NCBI RefSeq assembly: GCF_004137795.1 | Contig: NZ_NWTM01000001.1 | Span: forward strand, 1,911,229 to 1,975,228 | Direction: 5' to 3' | DNA: 64,000 nt | DNA from: Pectobacterium zantedeschiae | Lineage (GTDB): Bacteria; Pseudomonadota; Gammaproteobacteria; Enterobacterales; Enterobacteriaceae | Part shown: one piece after another, positions 10,914 to 18,938 of the stretch | Position numbering within the stretch: the stretch's first letter is position 1 | How the letters are laid out: each line of letters begins with the position of its first letter | Notes under the pieces: model-generated | Seen by the model: only the letters and a program-made list of their open reading frames with translations | Told to the model about the DNA's origin: nothing | The model's database searches: none | Translations under genes and position numbers: made by a program

Positions 10914-11498
10914 ATGTTCCCCTCACTGAATTACGCGGTATTAACAAACGCTCTTGCCGCGCTTAAGGAAGGCAATTTTCGTTATTGTGAAACGTTAGGA
11001 TTCACATTTGACGAATTAAATACCCTCAATCAGCTATCCCTCGACGAGCTCTTTATCGTCAGCCGTGCATCGGCGCAGTTTATGTCGATCACTGTTCGTC
11101 ACGACGTTCTAAAACAGATTCTGACGCTGTCCCATCAGGAAGCGCAACGCCAGCAGCAGATAAATCGCGCCGTCAGATTGGGAGGTTCTATAGCACTCCT
11201 TAATCATTTTTTTGGCCTCACCTCGAATGAAGTCTGCGCTCGTCGCCGGTTGCTGGGTGTCACCATCCCTTATGGCCGAACGCCTATCCCAGATGAAGCC
11301 ATTGATGCAGAAATTTGGCTGTCATGGCAAAAGAACCGCTCTGAAAACCTTGATACACCTGATGCGCTGGAAGCAATGATGCAGGTTACTGAATCATTGT
11401 CTTCCCGCGAAAAAAGGCTTTCCCTGACTGCCGTTTGGAGCCGTATCACCCTTTGTGAGAAAGAAGCACTGAACAGGAGGACATCGCATGCCAGATGA
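10914..11498 (+). CDS. DUF2857 family protein (ICE regulator-like)
   Basis: 194 residues. The N-terminal half is helical (LTNALAALKEGNFRYCETLGFTFDELNTLNQLSLDELF), the centre has QRQQQINRAVRLGGSIALLNHFFGLTSNEVCARRRLLG, and the C-terminal part is acidic. The combination matches DUF2857 proteins of SPI-7/ICEHin1056-like elements, which share a fold idea with FlhC-type regulators. It follows alpA by 16 bp and overlaps the next gene by 11 bp, so it is translationally coupled. Its function is unknown. Confidence 0.7.
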   Translation: MFPSLNYAVLTNALAALKEGNFRYCETLGFTFDELNTLNQLSLDELFIVSRASAQFMSITVRHDVLKQILTLSHQEAQRQQQINRAVRLGGSIALLNHFFGLTSNEVCARRRLLGVTIPYGRTPIPDEAIDAEIWLSWQKNRSENLDTPDALEAMMQVTESLSSREKRLSLTAVWSRITLCEKEALNRRTSHAR

Positions 11499-11697
11499 GA
11501 TCGATCGCGATCAGGAATTTAATGAGCAACGCCTGGAAGAAATGATTGAACAGAATCGTTTTAAGCCAGCAACCACGCCCTCATTACATTACTGCCGTTT
11601 GTGCGGTGAACCCATTCCCGAGCAGCGGAGGAAAACCCTTCCAGGCGTGACAACCTGCACGGAATGCCAAACTATTCTTGAACGCCGTCAGTGCTGA
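11488..11697 (+). CDS. TraR/DksA-type zinc-finger protein
   Basis: 69-residue protein with a C4 zinc finger (YCRLCGEP and TCTECQTIL) at the C-terminus after a short helical N-terminus with acidic residues (MPDEIDRDQEFNEQRLEEM). This is the TraR-like short form of DksA, known to bind the RNA polymerase secondary channel. The RBS ACAGGAGG is strong and the start lies inside the DUF2857 gene. It ends the alpA operon, and a terminator follows. Confidence 0.9.
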   Translation: MPDEIDRDQEFNEQRLEEMIEQNRFKPATTPSLHYCRLCGEPIPEQRRKTLPGVTTCTECQTILERRQC

Positions 11698-11712
11698 TAA
11701 CAGGATGACATT

Positions 11713-11747
11713 CGCGCAGAGAAGCTATTTTCTCTGCGCGTTTTTTT
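11713..11747 (+). terminator. Rho-independent terminator of the alpA operon
   Basis: A perfect 11-bp stem CGCGCAGAGAA/TTCTCTGCGCG with a 6-base loop is followed by seven T residues. It is the strongest terminator in the element. Confidence 0.95.
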
Positions 11748-12300
11748 ATTATCTGAATAAATACCGTGTATATTATCAATAGTGAAATACTGAACGGGAA
11801 TCCGTCACCATTATTATTTATCTGTATGGGCCCAGACTCGCCCTAGTAGTGTTCTGTGTTAAAACTCGATAGAACCTGACAGTCGGCAACGAGCGAACAG
11901 CGGAAGTTCGCAGTTTGATAAAGGCATTCCTTAAATCGTGCCGTGTTAAATAACAGGGAGCAGGTCAATCTCAATCAATATGTTAGCTCTTTCGTGAGCG
12001 ATAATTTTATGCTGATTTTGTGAGAGTATGTATAGAGATTGAGCTCAGCGCATTACTTGGTCAGTAACATCTACATAACTCTCTCCAAACTGGCAAGTTG
12101 TATGCCGGCTTTTAGTCCTTTTTTTACGGTTTTAGCCATGCATGCTGAAGATGCATGATTATGAATGTGCCATCCTCAACCGTACTGACACTACGCCGCC
12201 AGCACTGGCGTAGACCTGAGGAAGGTTATGCAACTGCATTAATACGGGCCCAGTAAGCTAGCAGGCGTGACGGGGAGAGCATTGCGCTGTAGTATGAAAA
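11748..12300 (+). other. Structured non-coding region upstream of the retron
   Basis: No credible ORF occurs in 550 bp. Inverted repeats are concentrated near the end: CATGCAT/ATGCATG (12137-12157), and a nested hairpin with outer CCTCA/TGAGG (12174-12221) and inner CTACGCC/GGCGTAG (12191-12213). A T7 run at 12118-12124 is preceded by TAGTCC. The region may hold the retron promoter, an unknown small RNA, or mobile-element debris. Confidence 0.5.
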
Positions 12301-13254
12301 ATGCTAAAAAAATTTATACATGATCCTATGGGTATGAATATGAAACTCTTAAAGAATTCGATAATATTTTCAGAAAAACAAAAAGTTGAATTCGCCAACG
12401 TAATAAAAAATAATCTCTTCAGCGAGAAACGTAATAAAGTGACAATTTTTTTGTGTGGAGGGGATGTTAACGATAGTAAATATGGACGGTATAAAATTTC
12501 TCAAATTTTATCGAGAAATGATAGACTGGAAATTTTCTATCCAGAGGATTTGTTTGATGACCTTCTTGCTGGGCAGGGGCAATATAGTCTTTTAAGTATG
12601 GAGAATATGCTCGCTGAATCTGTTGATGCGATAATAATAATCCCTGAAAGTCCCGGTTCATATTCTGAACTTGGGGCTTTTGCAAATAATGAAAAATTAG
12701 CATCAAAAATGATATGTGTACAAGATAATAAATTTAGGTTTAAGAAAAGTTTTTTAAATTATGGACCTATACGGTTGCTTAAGAAAAATAGTTCCACATC
12801 AGTGCTTAGGTGTGATTTTAACGTCCTTAATGATGCTCTATTAAATGAGGGGTTTTATCAGTCCCTGATGAAAAGCATTAAAATCGTTCAAAAAAAATCA
12901 CCTGTAAAGAAAAGTGTAGATAATATATTGATGGCGGATAGATTTATCTTGCCATGTATATACCTTATGGATGGTATCAATAATGTATTGCTTTATGATT
13001 TGTTAAGTAAAGCTACAGGAAAGGCAAATACATTGTGCGAAATTATCGTCAAATCTGCATTGTCAAAATTAATGAAAGAGCGGGTTATTGTTAGGACATC
13101 AGAAGGTTATCATATTACAGACGCTGGTATGGAATATGTACTACTTAGGTTTGATCGACTGGTTTTAGACAAGCTACGACTTGAAATGATGAACTTTGAA
13201 AATCGTAGCAATATATCATTGAACTATGGTAGGATTTTCTCAGCACACCCTTAG
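12301..13254 (+). CDS. Retron effector: nucleoside-deoxyribosyltransferase-like plus winged-helix protein (Eco1 type)
   Basis: Toxic effector of a retron anti-phage system. The first ~170 residues form a nucleoside 2-deoxyribosyltransferase-like domain: TIFLCGGDV, FYPEDLFDDLLAGQGQ, IIPESPGSYSELGAFANNEKL. The rest resembles a helical plus winged-helix DNA-binding part (FILPCIYLMDGINN, ITDAGMEYVLLRF). The sequence closely follows the retron-Eco1 (Ec86) effector as I remember it, including the final AHP-stop. The start is uncertain: ATGs at 12301, 12328 and 12340 are in frame and none has a good RBS; 12340 best matches the homologue. The stop codon lies inside the msr-msd RNA. In Eco1 the effector is held by RT and msDNA, and released activity kills the infected cell. 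Confidence 0.93.
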   Translation: MLKKFIHDPMGMNMKLLKNSIIFSEKQKVEFANVIKNNLFSEKRNKVTIFLCGGDVNDSKYGRYKISQILSRNDRLEIFYPEDLFDDLLAGQGQYSLLSMENMLAESVDAIIIIPESPGSYSELGAFANNEKLASKMICVQDNKFRFKKSFLNYGPIRLLKKNSSTSVLRCDFNVLNDALLNEGFYQSLMKSIKIVQKKSPVKKSVDNILMADRFILPCIYLMDGINNVLLYDLLSKATGKANTLCEIIVKSALSKLMKERVIVRTSEGYHITDAGMEYVLLRFDRLVLDKLRLEMMNFENRSNISLNYGRIFSAHP

Positions 13255-13399
13255 CGAGTCCCTTGTAAGAGGTGACTGGATAGTGTCTCGCTGTCCTGCA
13301 TTAAATCTACTGTTTTGGCAGTTTACCTCGAACTCAGAGAACATCTCCCGATGTTCTCTGAGAGCGAGGAAACCTGGTATTTATGACGTAAGGGTGTGC
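13243..13399 (+). ncRNA. Retron msr-msd non-coding RNA (Eco1-like)
   Basis: Terminal inverted repeats a1 (GCACACCCTTA, 13243-13253) and a2 (TAAGGGTGTGC, 13389-13399) pair perfectly over 11 bp. TTAGCGAG after a1 matches the Eco1 start, placing the branching G at 13254. An msr hairpin GGATAG/CTGTCC (13278-13296) corresponds to the Eco1 GGATG hairpin, and CTGCATTAAATCT follows as in Eco1. The msd part is a long hairpin at 13326-13369: CCTCG, two unpaired bases, a 12-bp stem CTCAGAGAACAT/ATGTTCTCTGAG, loop CTCCCG, then CGAGG. GACGTAAGGGTG before a2 also matches Eco1. The RNA is both template and primer for msDNA. Confidence 0.93.
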
Positions 13400-13405
13400 G
13401 CATTC

Positions 13406-14371
13406 ATGAACAATTTCTCCAGTACCGACGTTTTTCGCTTACGTAACTTTGGTCTGCCTGTGATGTCTTCACTAACAGATATGTCAAGGGAAATGCGACT
13501 GTCTGTCGAACTTTTAACCTTATTAATCACAAGAGCGGATGACTTTTACAAAGTTTATAGTGTACCAAAAACAGGTACAGAAAAAGGTGAAAGGGTGATT
13601 TGTCAACCCTCTCGAAGGCTCAAGGCTTTGCAAGCGTGGGTTTTAAGAAATATATTAGACAAACTTAATTCGTCACCTTTTTCAACTGGTTTTGAACGAG
13701 GCCAGTCCATAAAAGACAATGCGAACCCACATGTTGGTTCGAACTTTGTATTAAATATTGACTTAGAGGATTTCTTTCCTAGTATTTCTTCTAATAAAAT
13801 TTATACTGTTTTTAATTCGTTGGGTTATAATAAGTACATATCTTCGGTATTGACAAAAATTTGTTGTTTTAAAAATAAATTACCGCAGGGATCCCCCGCA
13901 TCGCCTAAATTGGCGAATCTTGTTTGCATGAGGCTTGATCACAGGATTCATGGTTATGCGGGAATACGAGGTATTATCTTTACTCGTTACGCTGACGATA
14001 TAACTCTTTCAGCTCAGTCGTTAAAGAAAATTGAAAAAGCAAAGGATTTTTTATTTTCAATAATACCTACTGAACAATTAATTGTTAATTATAATAAAGT
14101 AATTATTAGTGGACCGAGAAAACAAAAAAAAATCACTGGATTAGTATTATCAATTGATGATGTTGGCATAGGCCGGCAAAAATTCAGAGAAATAAAAAGC
14201 AAGATACATTATCTTTCTGTTGGGCGTTCTGAAAATTATGCGCATGTTGGTGGATTGTTGGCTTTTACAAAGAGTGTAGATGAGAAAAACTACAGACGGC
14301 TTATTGTTTTTGCGCAAAAATTAAATAAGAAATTTAACCTTGACTTGGATAAGCTATTTAAGCACGGTTAA
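13406..14371 (+). CDS. Retron reverse transcriptase (Eco1/Ec86 clade)
   Basis: 321-residue group II-like reverse transcriptase that makes msDNA from the msr-msd RNA. Motifs in order: the retron NAxxH segment (IKDNANPHVGSNF), RT motif A (NIDLEDFFPSI), LPQGSPASPKLANL, the catalytic RYADDITLS, and ITG (VTG in most retrons) near the msr-binding end. The reading frame is open further upstream through the ncRNA, but the ATG at 13406 just after a2 gives the length of the Ec86 enzyme (320) and aligns from FRLRNFGLPVM. The gene is AT-rich compared with the virB genes, a sign of separate acquisition. Confidence 0.95.
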   Translation: MNNFSSTDVFRLRNFGLPVMSSLTDMSREMRLSVELLTLLITRADDFYKVYSVPKTGTEKGERVICQPSRRLKALQAWVLRNILDKLNSSPFSTGFERGQSIKDNANPHVGSNFVLNIDLEDFFPSISSNKIYTVFNSLGYNKYISSVLTKICCFKNKLPQGSPASPKLANLVCMRLDHRIHGYAGIRGIIFTRYADDITLSAQSLKKIEKAKDFLFSIIPTEQLIVNYNKVIISGPRKQKKITGLVLSIDDVGIGRQKFREIKSKIHYLSVGRSENYAHVGGLLAFTKSVDEKNYRRLIVFAQKLNKKFNLDLDKLFKHG

Positions 14372-14409
14372 TGCTACCCGTGCGCTTTATAATTGTTATA
14401 AACAGTAGG

Positions 14410-14830
14410 GTCTGAAAGATATAATTTCCGCGTTAGCCCACGCGTTGTCTGCGTGGCTGGCTTCCTCGCTGCGACTCGCTTCATAGGTCAAGCTGTGCCC
14501 GCTGCTGGTCATGGTTTTGCGGATCTCCAGAAACGACTGCATGATGTCAGTTGCATCGGCGTCATATTCCAGACACACGCGTAGGATGGTGTCTTTCGCT
14601 TTCAGCACCATCGCGATTTTCATTTCAGGCGTGTAGCGGATGGCGTTCGCTACCGGGAAGAACGAGCGCACGAGCTAGTCAACACCCAAGCCGATGCCGG
14701 TTGCCTCGATGCCGATATAGTCGACGGTGTATTTTTCAGTGAGCGAACGAATGGCCTCGGCCTGTGCCGCAAAATCCATCCCTTTCAACTGGTGGCGCTC
14801 AAGGATGCGGTACTTGCCAGCGGCGGAGCC
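14410..14830 (-). pseudogene. Remnant of P2-type terminase ATPase subunit (gpP)
   Basis: On the - strand the sequence encodes ILERHQLKGMDFAAQAEAIR, then YTVDYIGIEATGIGLGVD, a stop, LVRSFFPVANAIRYTPEMKI and SHADNAWA. These match the C-terminal half of P2 gpP. The TAG at 14675-14677 stands where family members have Gln, and both ends are missing. It starts about 40 bp after the retron RT gene. Confidence 0.85.
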
Positions 14831-14939
14831 AGTTCCGCACAGCCTGCGCTGTCGCCGGTGTGTGACGGGTCATTGCCGATCCAGACCGGTCGGCAAATTG
14901 TTCAAAGTCCTCCCACTCTTCCATCGCATCGACCATACA

Positions 14940-15164
14940 GCGCTCAAGGAACGCAAAAAGGGCTATCGCTTCCAGATAGATTTAAACGACGGGGATAATG
15001 TTGATATCAGTATCAGCCTACAACGCACCGATCACAACCTCGTCAGGAATGAAAACGGTGCGCTGCACGTCAGCTATGCACCTGAGCCGTCTCTGCCTGA
15101 ACCGATGACGCGACCGACAACGCTGTGTATTAATGGTGAGCTGGTGAGTAAGTGGGATGAGTGA
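14940..15164 (+). pseudogene. Remnant of P2-type tail completion protein R
   Basis: Residues ALKERKKGYRFQIDLNDGD through GELVSKWDE correspond to the C-terminal half of P2 gpR, and the stop overlaps the ATG of the gpS remnant as in P2. The 5' half is replaced by scrambled sequence that joins the gpP fragment in the opposite orientation. Confidence 0.75.
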
Positions 15165-15491
15165 GTTTAAACCCTTCGACGATAAGCTGGCCGGGTTGAT
15201 TGGTGCGCAGTCCCCGGAGGGACGGCGAAGGAGCTACGCAGGTCGCAACAGCAGCGTATTAAGCAGCAAAAAGGTCCTGATGGTATGCCGTATCAGGCTA
15301 GAAAGCACCAGCCAAATGGGCGAATCAAAAGGGCAATGTTCCAGAAGCTGCGAACGAGCCGCTACATGACAGCCAGTGGTCGCAATGATGCCGTAACGGT
15401 GGAGTTTACCGGCAAGGTGCAGCGAATTGTATAGATTCATCAGTTCGTACTAAAAGACCGGCCAAGCAAACATACCCAGTCTATGCAATAG
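15157..15491 (+). pseudogene. Frameshifted P2-type tail completion/virion morphogenesis protein S
   Basis: The reading begins MSEFKPFDDKLAGLIGAQSPEGRRR, as in P2 gpS. It then shifts frame to continue with RSQQQRIKQQKGPDG, RIKRAMFQKLRTSRYMTASG and VEFTGKVQRI, where a stop occurs. The C-terminal IHQF…LKDRPSK is still visible. The gene cannot make a full product. Confidence 0.85.
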
Positions 15492-15967
15492 ACCCAACGT
15501 CAGTTGCTAGGTTTTAGCACTAACGATAAACAATTAATTATCGAGCTAACTATTCAGCATTTGAATCGCTAAATTTCATGCTCCTCGCTAACTACGACAC
15601 CAATACGCGGTAGTACTAAAGTAGCATGATTTTCCAGATTTAACTTTTTAATGACTTGACTAATGCATGCAAGTTGTTGAATCATATGAAGCATAACTGA
15701 TGTCGGCTGTCGAGAGTATGCAAGTAGAGTTAACGCCGCTTCTAGCGTCACAAGTGTGAGAAAAGCAAGGGGAGTAATCTATTACTCCCAAACTTTTGAT
15801 GTACTTCCCACGTGTGTATCTCTATTTTTTAACTAAAACATACTGCTTTTTTATTTATTGCTAGATAAGTAAAGTGCGTAAGAGAATCTTAAGCCAAATT
15901 TCCCAGCGCGCATACATACTAGAAATAATAGGAAAGAAATCATAGTAATAAAAGTTGGGGTTACGAG
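15492..15967. other. AT-rich intergenic region upstream of the Thoeris genes
   Basis: No supported gene is present in 475 bp. The last ~120 bp should contain the thsA promoter. GGGG at 15957-15960 with the ATG at 15968 offers only a weak RBS. No terminator was identified. Confidence 0.4.
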
Positions 15968-16846
15968 ATGAAATATTGGTGGGAGTCGGTGAGAACTACA
16001 GCGTATTGGAGATATGCTTTGTTTTCAGGCGAGGCATTAGCAAAGTTTTTTTCTGCCCTTGGCGTGTTGTATTTGTTAATTAATTTAGCTGATACTTTTA
16101 AAATTTACGAGAAAGGGCAGTATAGCAATTATGGGGTTTTCATTCTTATAGCCTTAGCCATTATCTTTGTGATATTTACACGGCGCCCGGTGTCACGCGT
16201 GTCTTATAAAGTACCTAAGAAAGATTATTCATTTGAAGTGAAAATAAGTGATTTATTTAAGGAGAGTGGCGAGATAATAATTAGCTCAAATACCACATTT
16301 GATACTGATATGAGTTCAGGTCTAATATCTACAGGTAGTTTGCAGGGCCAATTTGCAACTCAGTTTTTTAATGGGCAAACAATAGAAATAGATCGGCAGA
16401 TTGAAGAATCACTTGCGAGTGAAAAATATATAGAAATTGATGGCAAGCCCGGTAAACGAAAAAAATATCCTCTTGGTACTGTGGCGCGCGTATCAGCGCA
16501 TGGCAAGAATTTCTATTTTGTCGCGATGTCAGATATTAATCCTGAAGGAACAGCATTTTCAAATGGAAGAATGCTGGACGAGGCTCTTGAAGGTCTATGG
16601 TCAAATATGGCTCGAAAAGGGGAATTAGGTGATGTGATTATGCCTCTGATGGGGACAGGAAGAGGACGGGTGGCTATACCTAGAAAGAAAATAATAGAGC
16701 GCATTGCTCAATCTTTTGCCGATGCGGCTCAAGAACGGGTGTTTTCCAATAAGTTATCTATCATAGTCCGACCTGAGGATGCATCAAAGTTCTCTTTAAA
16801 TTTATTCCAAGTGAGAGACTATCTAAGTCAGAGTCTTAATGCTTAA
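15968..16846 (+). CDS. thsA: Type II Thoeris effector ThsA: two-TM plus macro-domain protein
   Basis: 292-residue membrane protein. Two hydrophobic helices lie at about residues 19-42 (FSGEALAKFFSALGVLYLLI) and 50-70 (YGVFILIALAIIFVIFT). After a linker, residues 85-290 form a macro-like domain: SSNTTFDTDMSSGLIS, ARVSAHGKNFYFVAMSDIN and VIMPLMGTGRGRVAIPRKK, the last a phosphate-binding-type loop. This 2TM-macro layout (DUF6430) is that of type II Thoeris ThsA. In that system the macro domain senses the ADP-ribose-type signal made by the TIR protein and triggers membrane damage. The TIR gene follows by 64 bp. Base composition is AT-rich. Direct family recognition plus neighbour make the call firm. 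Confidence 0.9.
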   Translation: MKYWWESVRTTAYWRYALFSGEALAKFFSALGVLYLLINLADTFKIYEKGQYSNYGVFILIALAIIFVIFTRRPVSRVSYKVPKKDYSFEVKISDLFKESGEIIISSNTTFDTDMSSGLISTGSLQGQFATQFFNGQTIEIDRQIEESLASEKYIEIDGKPGKRKKYPLGTVARVSAHGKNFYFVAMSDINPEGTAFSNGRMLDEALEGLWSNMARKGELGDVIMPLMGTGRGRVAIPRKKIIERIAQSFADAAQERVFSNKLSIIVRPEDASKFSLNLFQVRDYLSQSLNA

Positions 16847-16910
16847 TTACATCAGCATTATTAACGTAGTAATATGAAGTCACTGTGATCTACAGTTATT
16901 GGAGGAAAAT

Positions 16911-17462
16911 ATGGCTTACAGAAATGGAAATTATATAGCGTTCGATGGCTTAGGTGAAACTGATCCAACAAAATCGGACTTTCGTTATTATGCCTCAATT
17001 CAGGCATGGGCAGCGGGTAAGGGACACGATTTTAAATATGTAGACAGTCACGATAAAACTTTCGCAGTACGAGATTCTAGTCTAAGAGCAACACTCGAAG
17101 CGCGTATTCGGGACCGTCTTGCTGCATCAAAAAATATTGTTATCATCTTAAGTGATAAAACACGCCAGACTGGGAGTATGCTTTCATATGAAATTGAGAA
17201 GGCTGTCGACACCTACGAACTTCCACTAATCTGCGCTTATACAGATTTAAATCAAATGTTGGTCCCTTCCGCATGGAGCAATCGCTGGCCTCTTGCACTC
17301 AAAGATCGTATAGAAAATGGAAGTGCTAGGGCTATCCATATCCCATTCAAAAAATTAGCTTTACTAGATGCACTAACCCATACCGTGCATAGCCATAGTT
17401 TAGAAAGTGGGTTGCACTATTATTCTCCTGAGGCTCATCTTGAATTCGGGTGCGTGGATTAA
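16911..17462 (+). CDS. thsB: Type II Thoeris sensor ThsB: TIR-like (DUF1863) protein
   Basis: 183-residue TIR-like protein: NYIAFDGLGETDPTKSDFRYY at the N-terminus, KNIVIILSDKTRQTGSMLSYEIEKA in the middle (with the Glu expected at the TIR active site), then LPLICAYTDLN and SAWSNRWPLALKDRI. This is the ThsB/DUF1863 signature. On phage recognition it would use NAD+ to make the signal that ThsA senses; type II enzymes are reported to make a histidine-ADP-ribose signal. The ORF could start at TTG 16899, but the ATG at 16911 has GGAGG in front. A degraded IS30 copy follows at once. Confidence 0.9.
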   Translation: MAYRNGNYIAFDGLGETDPTKSDFRYYASIQAWAAGKGHDFKYVDSHDKTFAVRDSSLRATLEARIRDRLAASKNIVIILSDKTRQTGSMLSYEIEKAVDTYELPLICAYTDLNQMLVPSAWSNRWPLALKDRIENGSARAIHIPFKKLALLDALTHTVHSHSLESGLHYYSPEAHLEFGCVD

Positions 17463-17516
17463 CAGGAATACATATTTTCGGCAATGTAATCAATCAATTG
17501 AAAATGAAAGCCCACA

Positions 17517-18273
17517 TTGTGTAAAATCATTGCAGAGAAGATGCATCAGGACTGGTCGCCGGAACAAATCGCCGGTTGGCTGAAACGATGTTATCCGGAT
17601 AATCAGGAAATGCATGTGTCACACGAAACGATTTATAAAACGCTTTTTATACAAACCCGGGGAGCATTAAAAAAAACTATAGCAATGCATCAGAAGCGGA
17701 AGAGCTGTGCGTAGATCCATAACGTCATAGCTTAAAGGGAAAGGACTAGGGTCAATCCCGGATGCGATACCTATCAGCGAAAGGCCACCTGAAGCCGCAG
17801 ACAGAGCCATACCGGGTCACTGGGAAGGTGACCTGATCCAGGGTTCGAAAAACTCCTATATCGTCACCTTTGTAGAACGCCATTCCCGTTTTGTTATGCT
17901 GGCCAGAATCAGGGACAACAAGACCATAACGGTTATATCTGCACTCATCAAACAAGCTCAGGAATTACCTGTTGAGCTTTATAAAACATTAACATGGGAT
18001 CGTGATGCTGAAATGACCAGCCACACCCGATTTACTGTAACGACAGACATTCAGATTTATTTCTGTGATCCGCAATCTCCCTAGCAACGTGGCTCAAATG
18101 AAAATACGAACATATTGCTCAGACAATATATTCTAAAAGGAACTGACATATCGGTTCACAGCTAGAAAAGACTTAACAGTGTTGCCAGGCAGCTCAACGA
18201 AAGGCCGAGAAAAACGCTAGACTATGAATCACCCGCAGAGCGGTTCAATAAGTGTGTTGCATCCATCGGTTGA
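17517..18273 (+). pseudogene. Decayed IS30-family transposase
   Basis: Pieces in several frames match an IS30 transposase: KMHQDWSPEQIAGWLKRCYP, HVSHETIYKTLF, then PGHWEGDLIQGSKNSYIVTFVERHSR and WDRDAEMTSHTRF, and finally NERPRKTLDYESPAERF. There are stops and frameshifts throughout and the N-terminal part is missing. No clear terminal inverted repeats were found. It lies just after thsB. Confidence 0.9.
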
Positions 18274-18643
18274 ACTCACAGCACAAAGCTGCCTGTCAGA
18301 TTAGGTATGTCCATGGGCTACAAAGCACCAGTTCTAATCTAATTCATCCCTTCACAAATAATTATCACGCTACTCACTTTCTCTCTCATTTCCTTTTTGA
18401 TTTTAGCATTTCCCTCCCAACGCCAATATCGCACGCTAATCGCGTCACCTTCTACTGGCGAGCTTTATGGACGTTTATTCGTCCGGGCCGAGTATTGCTC
18501 TTTAAAAAGATGAGTCGGGCTGTCACGCAACCACAATTCAGGGTGCCGCTGAATGTTCTCGCTGACCCGTTGAAACCGGAATGCAGAATCGGGATGTGAT
18601 CGATTGAGTTAATTCGTCATGACACTTTATTAAAGGAAATAGT
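18274..18643. other. Intergenic region upstream of the virB cluster
   Basis: About 370 bp with no convincing gene; a 115-codon ORF across it has no RBS and a composition unlike a protein. The last 150 bp probably carries the promoter of the 18644 gene and the virB operon. Confidence 0.4.
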
Positions 18644-18865
18644 ATGAGAAAACCTACCTATCACGTATTTGTCACGCAAGAAAGCCAACCCGATGCCAGC
18701 AGAGAAAAGAACACGTACTGGACAAAAGTCGGCGTAGCGTTCGCTCATAACGGCAAACCTGGATTGAACATCGTACTGACACCCGGTATTGCTGTCTCCG
18801 GTAAGCTAGTGCTCCTTGAGCCGAAAGACGATAGCGACATACCGCAAGCCCCCCAGCACGATTAA
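18644..18865 (+). CDS. Small conserved conjugation-associated protein
   Basis: 73 residues without signal peptide or membrane helix: MRKPTYHVFVTQESQPDAS, NTYWTKVGVAFAHNGKPGLNIVLTPGIAVSGKLVLLEPK. The WTKVG.AFAH…G.N..L….GK.VL pattern occurs in small proteins beside conjugation genes on plasmids and ICEs. I know of no assigned function. The RBS AAAGGAAATAGT is good. It is 73 bp before virB1. Confidence 0.75.
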   Translation: MRKPTYHVFVTQESQPDASREKNTYWTKVGVAFAHNGKPGLNIVLTPGIAVSGKLVLLEPKDDSDIPQAPQHD

Positions 18866-18938
18866 CACTCTCCTCTCCTTTTCTTTGCTACCGACTATCT
18901 GATAGCTAGGTGTGGTTCGACTTTTTATCGAGGCAAAC

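Noticed and set aside
11980..12260. Search for retron msr-msd upstream of the effector
   Set aside because: The hairpins there lack the a1/a2 and TTAGCGAG features; the true ncRNA with Eco1-like sequence is at 13243-13399.
13226..13405. N-terminal extension of the retron RT to 13226
   Set aside because: The extension would translate the msr-msd RNA; homologues start after a2, at the ATG at 13406.
14396..14671. 91-codon - strand ORF as an intact gene
   Set aside because: It is only the part of the terminase gpP remnant downstream of a nonsense codon.
14410..15491. A functional P2-like prophage
   Set aside because: Only fragments of three genes remain, in scrambled orientation, with stops and frameshifts.
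18252..18599. 115-codon ORF on the + strand
   Set aside because: It spans the end of the IS30 relic and the region before virB, has no RBS and no recognisable protein-like pattern.
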